A stretch of DNA of 64,000 bases from Planctomycetota bacterium (lineage in GTDB: Bacteria > Planctomycetota > Uabimicrobiia > Uabimicrobiales > Uabimicrobiaceae), in the NCBI GenBank assembly GCA_029260735.1, contig JAJDCR010000063.1, forward strand, positions 48,815 to 112,814. The letters are read 5' to 3'. The translations under genes were made by a program, and so were the position numbers. Below the pieces are notes generated by a model, which did not search any database, was not told the origin of the DNA, and saw only the letters and a list, made by a program, of their open reading frames with translations. This document shows, one piece after another, positions 52,749 through 60,966 of this stretch (its first letter is position 1; each line of letters begins with the position of its first letter).

Positions 52749-54233
52749 TTAAAGAGTTTTTAGAGGATGGAGCAATAAAGCCAAAATACGCCTTCTTTCG
52801 GTGACAATTTCTGCTGAGGCAATCATTCCTGAGAGCAAAGGCTTTTCTTCTCCTCGAACATAGAAAGCATTTGTTTCTAATTCGCAAATGGCACGGAAAT
52901 GTGAAGTTAAATTTTTATCAAGCTCTGCATTAGGTAAGATTCGTACTAGTTTTCCGTGAATAGCTCCATGCTCAGCATAGGGGAACGCTGCAAACTTGAG
53001 CTTGACTTTTTGTCCCGCTTGGATGAAGCCTATATCTTGGTGGTTAATTTTTAACTCTACAATCAGTTTGGCATCTTTGGGAACTATCTCTAAGAGAGTT
53101 TTGCCCAGCGCGATGACTTCTCCTTGATCATAAACTGTCATTCGTGATACAGTACCAGAAGTAAAGGCTGATAGCGTAAATAGATTTGTGATTACTTCAT
53201 CTTTCTGGAGGGACTCTTGCAAAACTTTTGGAGAAACCCCCGTTAGATTTAATTTTACTTTGGCTAAGAGTTGTTGGTAGTGGCTTTGCAAAGTTTCTTT
53301 TTTGTCTTTTATTTTTAGGCGGTTTAGGTGAAGAGTGTTTTCTTTTTGTAAAATCTCCGATGAAGTTGATGCCACCGTAAATAATGTGTTTTGCTTACTC
53401 TCCTCCAGTTCGGCAGTTTCACTTTGAGAACGATACTTTAGGGAGACTAAATTATTGTGCTCTTGCTTATACTCTTCTTCTATCTCGCGCAAGAGAGAGT
53501 AGGTTTTTTCTACTTGAGATTTAGCTTCTTGCTGCCGTTTATCCATTTCTAAAGACTCAATGCTACTTGATAAACCCTTTTCTTGGAGGTTTTTGAGCAT
53601 AGAGACTTGTTTTTCTGAAATCTCTAAGATCAGAAGATTTTTTTTAACATCATTATTTAGGCGCTTCTTCTTTTCATTTAAGCGTTCCATCGCAATCTTA
53701 TGAGCCTGTTCACTAACAAGAAATCCCTTCTTCTTGAGCTTTATTTTTTTCTTCAAGTACGACAATGTCGACTCTTGCTTTTTTAGCTTTTCTTTGGTGA
53801 GTTTTATTTCTAAGAGCAATTGCTTCTCCTGAAGAGGAAGAATTTCGCTCCATTGTCTGTTCACCTCCTCTAAATCTACCTTGAAACTCTTTAGATTACT
53901 AAGAAGTTGCTCTACTTTTTCTGATTTTACTACAAACAGAGCTTGGTCTTTTTCTACCTTTTCTCCTTCCTGGACCAAAATCTCTTTGATGACTCCAGCA
54001 ACAGGAGTTTGAACAAGTTTAATCTGTCCATCAGGAACCACGATAGCGGAAGCATTGACAATAACATCTATCTTGCTAAACCAAGCCCACAGCAAAGATG
54101 AAAGCACCATTAATAGGGTTAAATAAAGTAAGCCTCTGCTACGATAGGTTGGTAGATCCAACAAAGAGTTTCGTAAAAAAGAACTCCTGGTATCCTCTTC
54201 TTGGTATAAAATTTTCTGGGGAGCTTTCTTCAT
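52749..54233 (-). CDS. HlyD-family membrane fusion protein
   Basis: 494 residues. One N-terminal membrane helix (about 33-52), then VAGVIKEILVQEGEKVEKDQ, a lipoyl/barrel-sandwich start, a long coiled coil (about 95-330) rich in Leu, Lys and Glu, the second sandwich half (LFTLSAFTSGTVSRMTVYDQGEVIALG) and a beta barrel ending MIASAEIVTERRRIL. Adaptor between the inner-membrane ABC exporter and the outer membrane. Seven bases after the PPIase gene and before the C39 exporter, so all three make one export complex. No TolC-type gene nearby. Confidence 0.9.
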   Translation of the reverse strand: MKKAPQKILYQEEDTRSSFLRNSLLDLPTYRSRGLLYLTLLMVLSSLLWAWFSKIDVIVNASAIVVPDGQIKLVQTPVAGVIKEILVQEGEKVEKDQALFVVKSEKVEQLLSNLKSFKVDLEEVNRQWSEILPLQEKQLLLEIKLTKEKLKKQESTLSYLKKKIKLKKKGFLVSEQAHKIAMERLNEKKKRLNNDVKKNLLILEISEKQVSMLKNLQEKGLSSSIESLEMDKRQQEAKSQVEKTYSLLREIEEEYKQEHNNLVSLKYRSQSETAELEESKQNTLFTVASTSSEILQKENTLHLNRLKIKDKKETLQSHYQQLLAKVKLNLTGVSPKVLQESLQKDEVITNLFTLSAFTSGTVSRMTVYDQGEVIALGKTLLEIVPKDAKLIVELKINHQDIGFIQAGQKVKLKFAAFPYAEHGAIHGKLVRILPNAELDKNLTSHFRAICELETNAFYVRGEEKPLLSGMIASAEIVTERRRILALLLHPLKTL

Positions 54234-54240
54234 ATTATGC

Positions 54241-55005
54241 TCACAGTTTTTCCAATAGAGGAATTTTTACATTGTTTTTCTGGCGATATTCTTTTAACCA
54301 CTGAGCAAATAAAATTTCCTGGGCTTGGTGGCGATTTTGCTCGTTCACTGCTCCGTACTTTATGCTCTCTACCCATACAATATGATAGCCTTCATTCGTT
54401 TTGATAGGTCCAAGAAAACTTCCGATTTGTGCCCCAAAGGTAGCCGTTTCCAAAGCAGGAGACAAGGAATTACGAAAAACAAAACCCAACTTGCCTCCAT
54501 TGCTACAACTTTTTTTGTCGAGAGAATATCTTTCAGCCAAAAGAGAAAAGTCAGCATCTTCTTCTGAGATTTTTAAGAAGAGTTCTTCCGCGAGCTTTTC
54601 TTTTTCGACAAGAATATGAGAAATTTTAGCTTGATCAAAAGAAGAAAGGTTTTCTGATAGGTATGGGTCTATTTTGTCTTTTGTTATATGGCTTTTGAGT
54701 TTTTTTGTCAGAATTGTTTGTTCGATGAATCGCTCAAAGTCATCCAGATTCATATGGTGATGAGCTAGCCACGCCTCCGTATCCCCCGTTTTAAAAAGCT
54801 CATTTTCTTCTCTAAACTGGTCAGCAGACTCTTGTAGCTCTTGATCTGAAACGGAGAGATTGTTTTCGGCAGCGGCTTGCAAAATAAGGTTGGTGACAAT
54901 GACATTTTCGAGAAATTGCCAATCTCTACTACATTTGGCTTGACAAAGGACTTCTTGTAAAGAAATTTCTTGACCGTTAATAAGAATAGCAACAATGTCA
55001 TTCAT
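54241..55005 (-). CDS. Parvulin-type peptidyl-prolyl isomerase (PpiC/SurA-like)
   Basis: 254 residues; ATG at 55005 preferred (AAGG upstream), though TTG two codons before is possible. A SurA-like helical N-terminal part (about 1-120, LILQAAAENNLSVSDQELQE) followed by a parvulin domain: ISHILVEKEKLAEELF, DFSLLAERYSLDKKSCSNGGKLGFVFR and FLGPIKTNEGYHIVWVESI. No signal peptide is obvious, so it probably acts in the cytoplasm on the precursor, or on the export apparatus. Linked HlyD-PPIase-C39-ABC units occur in cyanobacterial peptide export loci. First gene of the three. Confidence 0.87.
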   Translation of the reverse strand: MNDIVAILINGQEISLQEVLCQAKCSRDWQFLENVIVTNLILQAAAENNLSVSDQELQESADQFREENELFKTGDTEAWLAHHHMNLDDFERFIEQTILTKKLKSHITKDKIDPYLSENLSSFDQAKISHILVEKEKLAEELFLKISEEDADFSLLAERYSLDKKSCSNGGKLGFVFRNSLSPALETATFGAQIGSFLGPIKTNEGYHIVWVESIKYGAVNEQNRHQAQEILFAQWLKEYRQKNNVKIPLLEKL

Positions 55006-55438
55006 TTTCAAAAAACCTTGTATAAACTTGCTAGATCACAGAACAATCTATTAGAGATATATTATTTTTTATAGATCATTTGAGAAAAAAATACAAGTTA
55101 AAAGCAATATGGAGTGGTAAAGCTACTCTTAGAAATAGAAGTCAATTAATGAAAGTGAGAAATCAGGCTATAGTTCGCTAATCAAAACGGTGGGAGAAAA
55201 TTCCTTCGAAATAGTAAAGTTCTTCCACTGAGAGTTTCTAAATAAAAATGGCAAAACGAGAGGAATCTAAGAGCGTGTCTAGCAGAAAGTGATGTTGGAG
55301 TGATAAAAAGAATTTTGATCAGCTAGTATTTTTCGTGATGGGAAGACAAAGAAAAAATAAACCATTTTGAATAAGGCGTTATACGCCTTACTCAAACGTT
55401 AATTGATCACATCTATCTTTAGCGGAAAGAATTTTTCA
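55006..55438. other. Gap with terminator of precursor 2 and decayed repeats
   Basis: TAAGGCGT (55372-55379) and ACGCCTTA (55383-55390) form a hairpin 49 bases past the precursor-2 stop (minus strand). A string near 55185-55230 (GGGAGAAAATTCCTTCGAAATAG) resembles ones at 56725-56760 and 61955-61985, perhaps relics of one repeat. No gene seen. Confidence 0.55.
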
Positions 55439-55675
55439 CTAATTAGGCCCTTTTATTTCAGAGAAGGGCATTTGTGTCTTAAAGGAATATTTGCTTTCAT
55501 CATTATTGAGAAAACTTTGCCTGGGTAGTTCCAGAGAAGAAATTACTGGCTTTAAGTCTGGGATTTCTCCCATCGTTCCGGTTATTTCTGAGTTGCCTCT
55601 ACCGTTCATATTTTCCAAATCATTGCTTTGCAAATCTTGGATTTTTGGAATATCATTGAGTTGAATTCTTGCCAT
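55439..55675 (-). CDS. Putative exported-peptide precursor 2 (double-glycine-like leader)
   Basis: 78 residues from the ATG at 55675 (AAGGTAAGGACT upstream). Starts MARIQLNDIPKIQDL, identical at most positions to precursor 1. Leu15, Leu20, Met23 and Gly25 keep the C39 spacing; the leader end is G-R-G. The GNSEITGTMGEIP block after it is shared. The rest diverges but can be aligned around LKP and DESK. No Cys. It points toward the PPIase gene on the same strand, 433 bases before it, with its own terminator between, so it is a separate transcript of the same system. Confidence 0.72.
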   Translation of the reverse strand: MARIQLNDIPKIQDLQSNDLENMNGRGNSEITGTMGEIPDLKPVISSLELPRQSFLNNDESKYSFKTQMPFSEIKGPN

Positions 55676-55873
55676 AGTCCTTACCTTAAAACCTTTCGAA
55701 GACAAAGTGTCCCAATTCTCGAAACTTGGTACGCGACAGTGAAATTGCACCAAGCATTGGCCCAAACAGAGTTGTTGACTGCCGCGTCCATCTTTTTGTA
55801 TTTACTAAAAATAAAAGTATAGCAATTGCTGCTTATCCATTCAAGGATTTATTGCCAGGCACAAAATTTTCAT

Positions 55874-55925
55874 GGAGTTTTTTCTTAGGTTAGGATACCT
55901 AAAAACATGTCGTAAATTTTGTCAT
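55874..55925 (-). pseudogene. Fragment of a second C25 peptidase gene
   Basis: 52 bases match 47331-47382 inside the C25 gene, with one substitution and a one-base deletion by eye. Read on the minus strand it begins DKIYDMFLG, then shifts frame to a stop. Flanking sequence does not match. Remnant of a lost paralogue or a short template-switch copy. Confidence 0.75.
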
Positions 55926-55959
55926 CAGTAGGCAAGATACGTTTGATTTCTAGTGTTAC

Positions 55960-56340
55960 TTACGCAACAATAAGTGGAACATCGTAATTTTTAAAAAGAC
56001 CATCGCGAGTTACGATAGTGAGTTTTTCTACCTGCGCCTGAGCAATCATTATGCGGTCAAAGGGGTCTTTGTGATTGTCCATAACGGGAAGAGACTGTAA
56101 TTGCATAACATGAGGCATGTTAATGGGTAATAGATTAAATTCTTCTAGCATGAGTTTTTGAAAGTTATCAGATGTTTTGAGTTTCTTTTTTGCTTTTTTT
56201 ATAATGATTTCCCAAGGGACAGCAACACTTACAAAGATATTGTTATTGATATCTTCAATCACCTCTTTTGCTTTCTGAGTAAGTATCGATGGGTCGCTAA
56301 ACCACCACAGGAGAACATGCGTATCAATGAGTAATTGCAC
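55960..56340 (-). CDS. PIN-domain toxin (VapC-like)
   Basis: 126 residues from a GTG start whose G is shared with the stop of the antitoxin gene. PIN-domain acidic residues: LLIDTHVLLWW (first Asp), SVAVPWEIIIK (Glu), DPFDRIMIAQAQVE (Asp pair) and IVTRDGLFKNY. The DTHVLLWW start with SPxE-like and DPFDRILIAQA motifs is the common type II toxin subgroup. Predicted Mg-dependent ribonuclease. The antitoxin lies directly upstream. It sits in a scar-like stretch next to a gene fragment. Confidence 0.92.
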   Translation of the reverse strand: MQLLIDTHVLLWWFSDPSILTQKAKEVIEDINNNIFVSVAVPWEIIIKKAKKKLKTSDNFQKLMLEEFNLLPINMPHVMQLQSLPVMDNHKDPFDRIMIAQAQVEKLTIVTRDGLFKNYDVPLIVA

Positions 56341-56579
56341 TAATTACCACCTTCGAACATTGCGACAATATCTTCATCTTGAGCATCGAAATCTTCTGCT
56401 ATCCATATTTGGCCTTTTAATTGTCCACCTTTCCGTTTTGTCACTTTTGTTTTCCTCTCTTTATAGGGGGAAACCTTTGCTATTGTTTTTCCTTCATCAC
56501 TTAGCAATATTTCTTTTCCTGCGATAACCTTTTTTATAACATCTTGCCAGTCGGCGTTATTTATGTCTATTGATTTCAT
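56340..56579 (-). CDS. Type II antitoxin, Phd/YefM-like
   Basis: 79 residues. N-terminal Phd-like fold (MKSIDINNADWQDVIKKVIAGKEILLSDEGKTIAKVSPY) that would bind operator DNA, followed by a basic segment (KTKVTKRKGGQLKGQIWI) and the acidic end FDAQDEDIVAMFEGGN that typically wraps the toxin. Ends one base inside the toxin start, so the pair is coupled. It probably represses its own promoter in the gap 56580-57210. Confidence 0.85.
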   Translation of the reverse strand: MKSIDINNADWQDVIKKVIAGKEILLSDEGKTIAKVSPYKERKTKVTKRKGGQLKGQIWIAEDFDAQDEDIVAMFEGGN

Positions 56580-57210
56580 GATAGCATGTCCTTATGAAAT
56601 AAATGGTTCCTCATAGTATACTGAGATTAATGAAAAATTACAAAAGCAATTTAGACGTGCGAATAAGGATTTATAAGAGAGTTTTATAATTTAGTAACTT
56701 TATTGCTCAAAATCCTTTAGGAACGATAGAATTTCCTTGGAGTAGTAAGGTTCTTAGCAAAGCGAGGAAAAAGAAAATCACTCACTCTAACAGGTTGTGT
56801 ATTTGGCGGGTTAGGATATATAAAATCTGGCGTATTCTATGAAAAAAAATTACCAGACCACTCTGCTAAGGAAAATAATTTATTTTTGAAATCTAACTCG
56901 ATCCTGCAACCTACGGTTTCGTAGACCGTGTCTTTAACTCTGGAACTTCTTTTTTACCAAAGATTTAGAATGGATATTTTTTGTTGCGGGGTCAAATATG
57001 GGGCAGGTTACTAAAACCCCATGAAGTCATTTTACATAAATGCCATTGATTTTATAATAGTGATTTTTGGATGGAATTGCTGGAGAAAAAGCTATCTTGT
57101 TTAAAACAACAAGGTAGCTTTTTTGTTGAAATAAATACTAAAGAAGTACCTGTTTTAAAATCTAAAAATCTTTGGCAGACGACATTTTGATACATTTTTA
57201 CACTATTTTG
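56580..57210. other. Gap with terminator and short repeats
   Basis: Holds a strong hairpin (AAAAAGCTATCTTGTT at 57086 with AACAAGGTAGCTTTTTT at 57107), a decayed tRNA (separate entry), and a block at 57045-57087 that resembles 61996-62037. AAAATCTTTGGCAGACGACATTTT at about 57166 resembles the 29-base tandem unit at 63080. No gene seen. Confidence 0.6.
56895..56950 (-). tRNA. Decayed tRNA-Arg(ACG) fragment
   Basis: Minus strand. ACGGT-CTACGAA-ACCGT (56913-56929) is a perfect anticodon arm with a 7-base loop and anticodon ACG. AGGTTGCAGGATCGAG follows, close to a T-arm (normal GGTTCGA is broken), and AGTTCCAGAGTTAAAGAC precedes, like a damaged D-arm. The acceptor stem does not pair. I read it as a remnant, possibly an attachment-site scar, not a working tRNA. 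Confidence 0.5.
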
Positions 57211-58029
57211 TTAGTTAGTGTTCTGCTTAAAAATAGCGACTATTTCTGGTAAAGCCTTACCGCTGGATTGCTGAATAAAGTGATCCAGATCGGAGAAGCA
57301 ATTTGGCTCAATGTTAATGTCGATAATCAAGCCTCCTTGTTCAGACACTATCCTGGCAATTTGATGAGGAAGACTGGTGGCTCCAGATGTTCCTACGATA
57401 ATTAATAATTCGGTTTCCAGTGCCGCATTTTGTGCACTTCCAGAGCGGTAAAGCGCTTCTCTATAGTATTCGTCCCATAACAAGACATGAGGACGGCTAG
57501 GACTTTTGCATTGAGGGCACACCAGCAATTGCCAATGGGCATTACAAATATCTTCCTCTCTACTATTGAGGAGAATGTCTTTGGGAATGGGGTAAAGAGT
57601 ATCTGTGCATTCTTTAGAGCAACGCATATAGTCGAGATTGCCATGGATTTGGTAGGTTCGCTCCATACTATTGCCAGCTCTTAAATGTAATCCATCTACA
57701 TTTTGGGTGACTAGAGAAAATCTGTTTGCAAGCAATTCCTCCATCTCGACCAAAGCTTGATGGCCAGGATTGGGCTTGGCTTTATGGCATACTCCGCGGC
57801 GGTATAAAAACCATTTCCAGACCTCCTTAGGATTTTTCAAAAACATTCTGTAAGTCGCTATTTCTTGAGGCTGATATACTTCTGAGCCTACTGTCCAATA
57901 ACCTTCTGGACCGCGAAACGTAGGGATACCACTTTCTGCGGAAATACCTGCTCCGGCAAGGACAGTAATCTGCTTGTTGCTATTAAATATATGGATTAGA
58001 TTTTTTTCTAAATTTTTTGTTATCTCCAC
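57211..58029 (-). CDS. Sirtuin (Sir2-type NAD-dependent protein deacylase)
   Basis: 272 residues from a GTG at 58029 with AAAGGA seven bases upstream; an ATG at 58077 lacks a site. Motifs: VLAGAGISAESGIPTFRGPEGYW (NAD), LVTQNVDGLH, the catalytic His in IHGNL, the zinc pairs C..C (MRCSKEC) and CPQC, IIVGTSGATSLP, and a DINIEPN end. Sirtuins remove acyl groups from Lys and make nicotinamide and O-acyl-ADP-ribose. Tyr and Arg of the class that removes succinyl are not evident, so class is left open. Alone, downstream of the kinase gene on the same strand. Confidence 0.94.
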   Translation of the reverse strand: MEITKNLEKNLIHIFNSNKQITVLAGAGISAESGIPTFRGPEGYWTVGSEVYQPQEIATYRMFLKNPKEVWKWFLYRRGVCHKAKPNPGHQALVEMEELLANRFSLVTQNVDGLHLRAGNSMERTYQIHGNLDYMRCSKECTDTLYPIPKDILLNSREEDICNAHWQLLVCPQCKSPSRPHVLLWDEYYREALYRSGSAQNAALETELLIIVGTSGATSLPHQIARIVSEQGGLIIDINIEPNCFSDLDHFIQQSSGKALPEIVAIFKQNTN

Positions 58030-58146
58030 TTTTTTTCCTTTCCATTTTTGTTTGTAGGAAACAAACGACAACATCATCTTACTATTTGGCAATAAAGAGA
58101 TTAAACTGCAAAAGAAATGCTTTTATAAAATTTAAGAATAAGAAAG

Positions 58147-60261
58147 TTAAGAACTGAAAGACACACGAAAGCCCGCATCTTTGCTGCGAGTCTTGGCAAA
58201 ATACCACCTACGCTCTGCCGATCTAAGGCAAGAAGGATGCTCAGACCAGCTCCCCCCTCGGAGCACTCGCTTCAAACGCTTGAATTTTCTCCTCGTCCAT
58301 ATAGACCCATCTATTTTATTTTCTTTCTGTTTAAGCTTAGCTTTAGGAGTCCATTCAGACCCACCTACAATAGTGCCAAAGTACTTAACATCGTATTCTT
58401 CGTATTCATCCTCACACCACTCAGAAACATTTCCACTCATATCATACAAACCAAATGCATTTGGTTTTTTACTTCCCACATCTATTGTGCTCTTTGTCAA
58501 TTTGATATTACGTCCATCATGTTTGCCCAATTTAGATTCACTATAGTGCATATAGTTGCTATCGGCATTATCTCCACAAAAATACTCTGTCGTAGTCCCT
58601 GCTCGGCAAGCATACTCCCACTGTGCCTCACTCGGTAAGCGCAAACCTAACTTCGCACAGAATTTTTTAGCATCACTCCACGAAATTTGTTCCACCGGAC
58701 AATTTGCCCCTTTAAACTTAGAAGGATTATTTTCCATCACCTTCTCCCATTGCTTTTGTGTTACTGGATACTTAGCCATCAAAAACTCTTTGACTCTTAC
58801 TTGATGATGTTTAAATATCCTTTTCTCCCCCCTCATGAAACTACCACTGGGAATTAGGACAAACTCTATCCCCGTAGATCGATGCTGATACTCCTCTACC
58901 TCGTGACTTACTCCACCACAAGAATATTTTTTCTTTCGCAAAAACAGAAAGTCTTTGTATTCTAAACTAGACTCTAGCTTAGAAGTCATAGGGAGAGAAA
59001 CCTCTGGAGACTCTCTTTGTTCCGCTGACCTTGTTTCTACCGCGTGGTTAGCATAAATCGTAGGCTTTCCTGCATCAATAATGGCAAAAATCGCTTTCTC
59101 TGCTCTACCTGGCCGCTTCATGGGATCTTTCTCCATCATTTTGAGCAAAGCTGCTGACTGGAGAGGAGATAGATTTTCCGCTGACTGCATTTCATACTCA
59201 CAAATTATCGTCCGAAAATGCTCAAAAGACCTTCCCTTGAAGGGATGACACCCTTCTATCATCTCGTAGAAAATTACTCCTAAGGCCCAGATATCTGTTG
59301 CTGGTCGTATGCGTCTTCCTTTATATTGCTCAGGAGACATATAGGGCAAAGTTCCATTAATATCTGCACTTATGGTTCCTTTTATTGAAAGACTCGTTTG
59401 AACTTCATAAGCCAGACCAAAGTCGGTTAAAAAAACACTACCATCTTCATCTATCATTATGTTTTCTGGTTTAAGGTCGCAGTGTATTATTCCATTCCCA
59501 TGAGAAAAATCTAGTGCTTGGGCCACTGATTTTAAAATTTCAGCCACCTTTACTAGCGATAGAGGATTTTGTTTTCTCTCCAACAAAATATGCCGTAGAT
59601 TTTTTCCGTCTACATAGTCCATGACTATGAACCAACACCCACTTTCCCAGTCTTGGTCTAAATCACGATACTGGACAATGCTCGGATGACTTAAGTGTTT
59701 AACTAATCGCTGATACTCTTGTTTTAGACTGGCAACTGCTGTTGCATCTTCGCTTAGCTCATGGGGTAGTATTTTGATCGCGACATTTGTCTCTGCCATT
59801 AAATGACGAGCTTTATACACTTCCCCCTGTCCGCCTTTACCAACCCGTTCAATAATTTGGTACTTGCGATTAATTACTCTCTCATCGGAGTTGGATAGCA
59901 TTGTTACCGAGCGCGATATTGACTCACTTAACTGTGGCATCAATTCATTTAGCTCTTCTTTTAGTTCGCTGTCTTCAATGGCAATCCTAGCTTGCTTCGT
60001 CGTTGCTGCGTCCTGGAAGGTTTTTAAATCTTCTACGTCTTCTACTAAATCTGTCATCAATGGCTTGAGTTCACTTAAGATATTCTCTAGTTCCTGAAGT
60101 CTTTTTTCCCTATGATCTCCTACTCCATCGACTGCCGCTTTCCCTAGCTTTAGAGTTTTCTTAACAATCCCTGCTCCAGGTATAGCATCGAATGCTATAT
60201 CAATAACAGCATCTATCGCCTGGTTGTGTCTTTTGTACCACCTGATTACTTTTGATTTCAA
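58147..60261 (-). CDS. Ser/Thr kinase with N-terminal helical domain and C-terminal SUMF1 domain
   Basis: 704 residues from a TTG start with AGGAGAG nine bases upstream. No membrane helix. The first 135 residues are helical: an amphipathic IDIAFDAIPGAGIVKKTLKL stretch, then coiled coil. Then a kinase: VGKGGQGEVYKA near 143, VAIKILPHE, IIHCDLKPENIM near 258 (HCD instead of HRD), DFGLAYEV and PYMSPEQYKGR. The SUMF1 domain from about 460: IPSGSFMRGEKRI, YPVTQKQW, LPSEAQWEYACRAG, FGLYDMSGNVSEWCED and VLRGGSW. Looks catalytically competent. The hydrophobic helix bundle before a kinase suggests a sensor or membrane-acting effector, but that is speculation. Confidence 0.9.
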   Translation of the reverse strand: MKSKVIRWYKRHNQAIDAVIDIAFDAIPGAGIVKKTLKLGKAAVDGVGDHREKRLQELENILSELKPLMTDLVEDVEDLKTFQDAATTKQARIAIEDSELKEELNELMPQLSESISRSVTMLSNSDERVINRKYQIIERVGKGGQGEVYKARHLMAETNVAIKILPHELSEDATAVASLKQEYQRLVKHLSHPSIVQYRDLDQDWESGCWFIVMDYVDGKNLRHILLERKQNPLSLVKVAEILKSVAQALDFSHGNGIIHCDLKPENIMIDEDGSVFLTDFGLAYEVQTSLSIKGTISADINGTLPYMSPEQYKGRRIRPATDIWALGVIFYEMIEGCHPFKGRSFEHFRTIICEYEMQSAENLSPLQSAALLKMMEKDPMKRPGRAEKAIFAIIDAGKPTIYANHAVETRSAEQRESPEVSLPMTSKLESSLEYKDFLFLRKKKYSCGGVSHEVEEYQHRSTGIEFVLIPSGSFMRGEKRIFKHHQVRVKEFLMAKYPVTQKQWEKVMENNPSKFKGANCPVEQISWSDAKKFCAKLGLRLPSEAQWEYACRAGTTTEYFCGDNADSNYMHYSESKLGKHDGRNIKLTKSTIDVGSKKPNAFGLYDMSGNVSEWCEDEYEEYDVKYFGTIVGGSEWTPKAKLKQKENKIDGSIWTRRKFKRLKRVLRGGSWSEHPSCLRSAERRWYFAKTRSKDAGFRVSFSS

Positions 60262-60966
60262 TGTTTAACTCTCCTGTTGCAGTTAGTTTTATTCTCACAT
60301 GATAGCAAAAAATAACAAAATTTTAGTGAGGAATTCCCAAGAGATTAAAGTTTCTATCTCTTTAGCTTTGGGCATATTTTTCTCGATGTATTTCCCTTGG
60401 TGACAGATTTGTTAATATGTAGGGAGATTTCTCTTGGAAATTTTCGGAAAAACTTTGTCTTTGCAAAAGAATCGTTGTTTTGATTAGAATTTTAGAAGAG
60501 TGGGGAGGAGTGGGGGAATTAGTTGCAAAATCTTCCCTCTTTGACAAAAAAAGATTCTGTTTTTGAGTGTTTTTGAGTGTTTTTGAGTTCGAGAAAAATC
60601 ATTGGAGAGTAAGAAAAATTAAGGCTTTTGTTGTTAGCTTATAGGGATACAGCCTAGAAACTATAGTCAAGTTTTTCTAGAGAATGTAAGTGTAACGAGT
60701 GGCTTTTGTTAAATTCTTTTTGGATTTCTGAAATCTATTTTTTTCTTGAAATTTCAAGTTTAATTTTGCTAAAGTTATGTAAAATAGGCTTAAGGCAAAA
60801 ATTAAAATTGGATAAATATCCAATTCAAAATAATATACAGACTTCTCACACAATAGGAACAAAAAAAGCTAAAGGCTAGGATAAATAAGAGTGAAAAACA
60901 TGCATTTGGATTTGCATATTTTTAAGGTACTGTGAAAAGAGTGCGTAATTTAGGAGAAAAATATAA
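60262..60966. other. Long gap with tandem and dispersed repeats
   Basis: About 700 AT-rich bases. Contains GTTTTTGAGT three times in tandem (60559-60588), GGGGAGGAGTGGGGGAATT (60502-60520), which recurs at 61951-61970 with two changes, and dispersed repeat copy B at its right end. No gene seen. Confidence 0.6.
60836..60937 (+). repeat. Dispersed repeat, copy B (partner at 34713-34815)
   Basis: Same element as copy A in opposite orientation. Ends TTTTTAAGGTACTG about 45 bases before the next ATG, so it may carry that gene's promoter. Confidence 0.85.

Noticed and set aside
56880..57010. Functional tRNA
   Set aside because: The anticodon arm is perfect but the acceptor stem and T-arm do not form; kept only as a remnant.
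60559..60588. CRISPR-like array
   Set aside because: Three contiguous 10-base units without spacers; simple tandem repeat. No other array or cas gene in the window.
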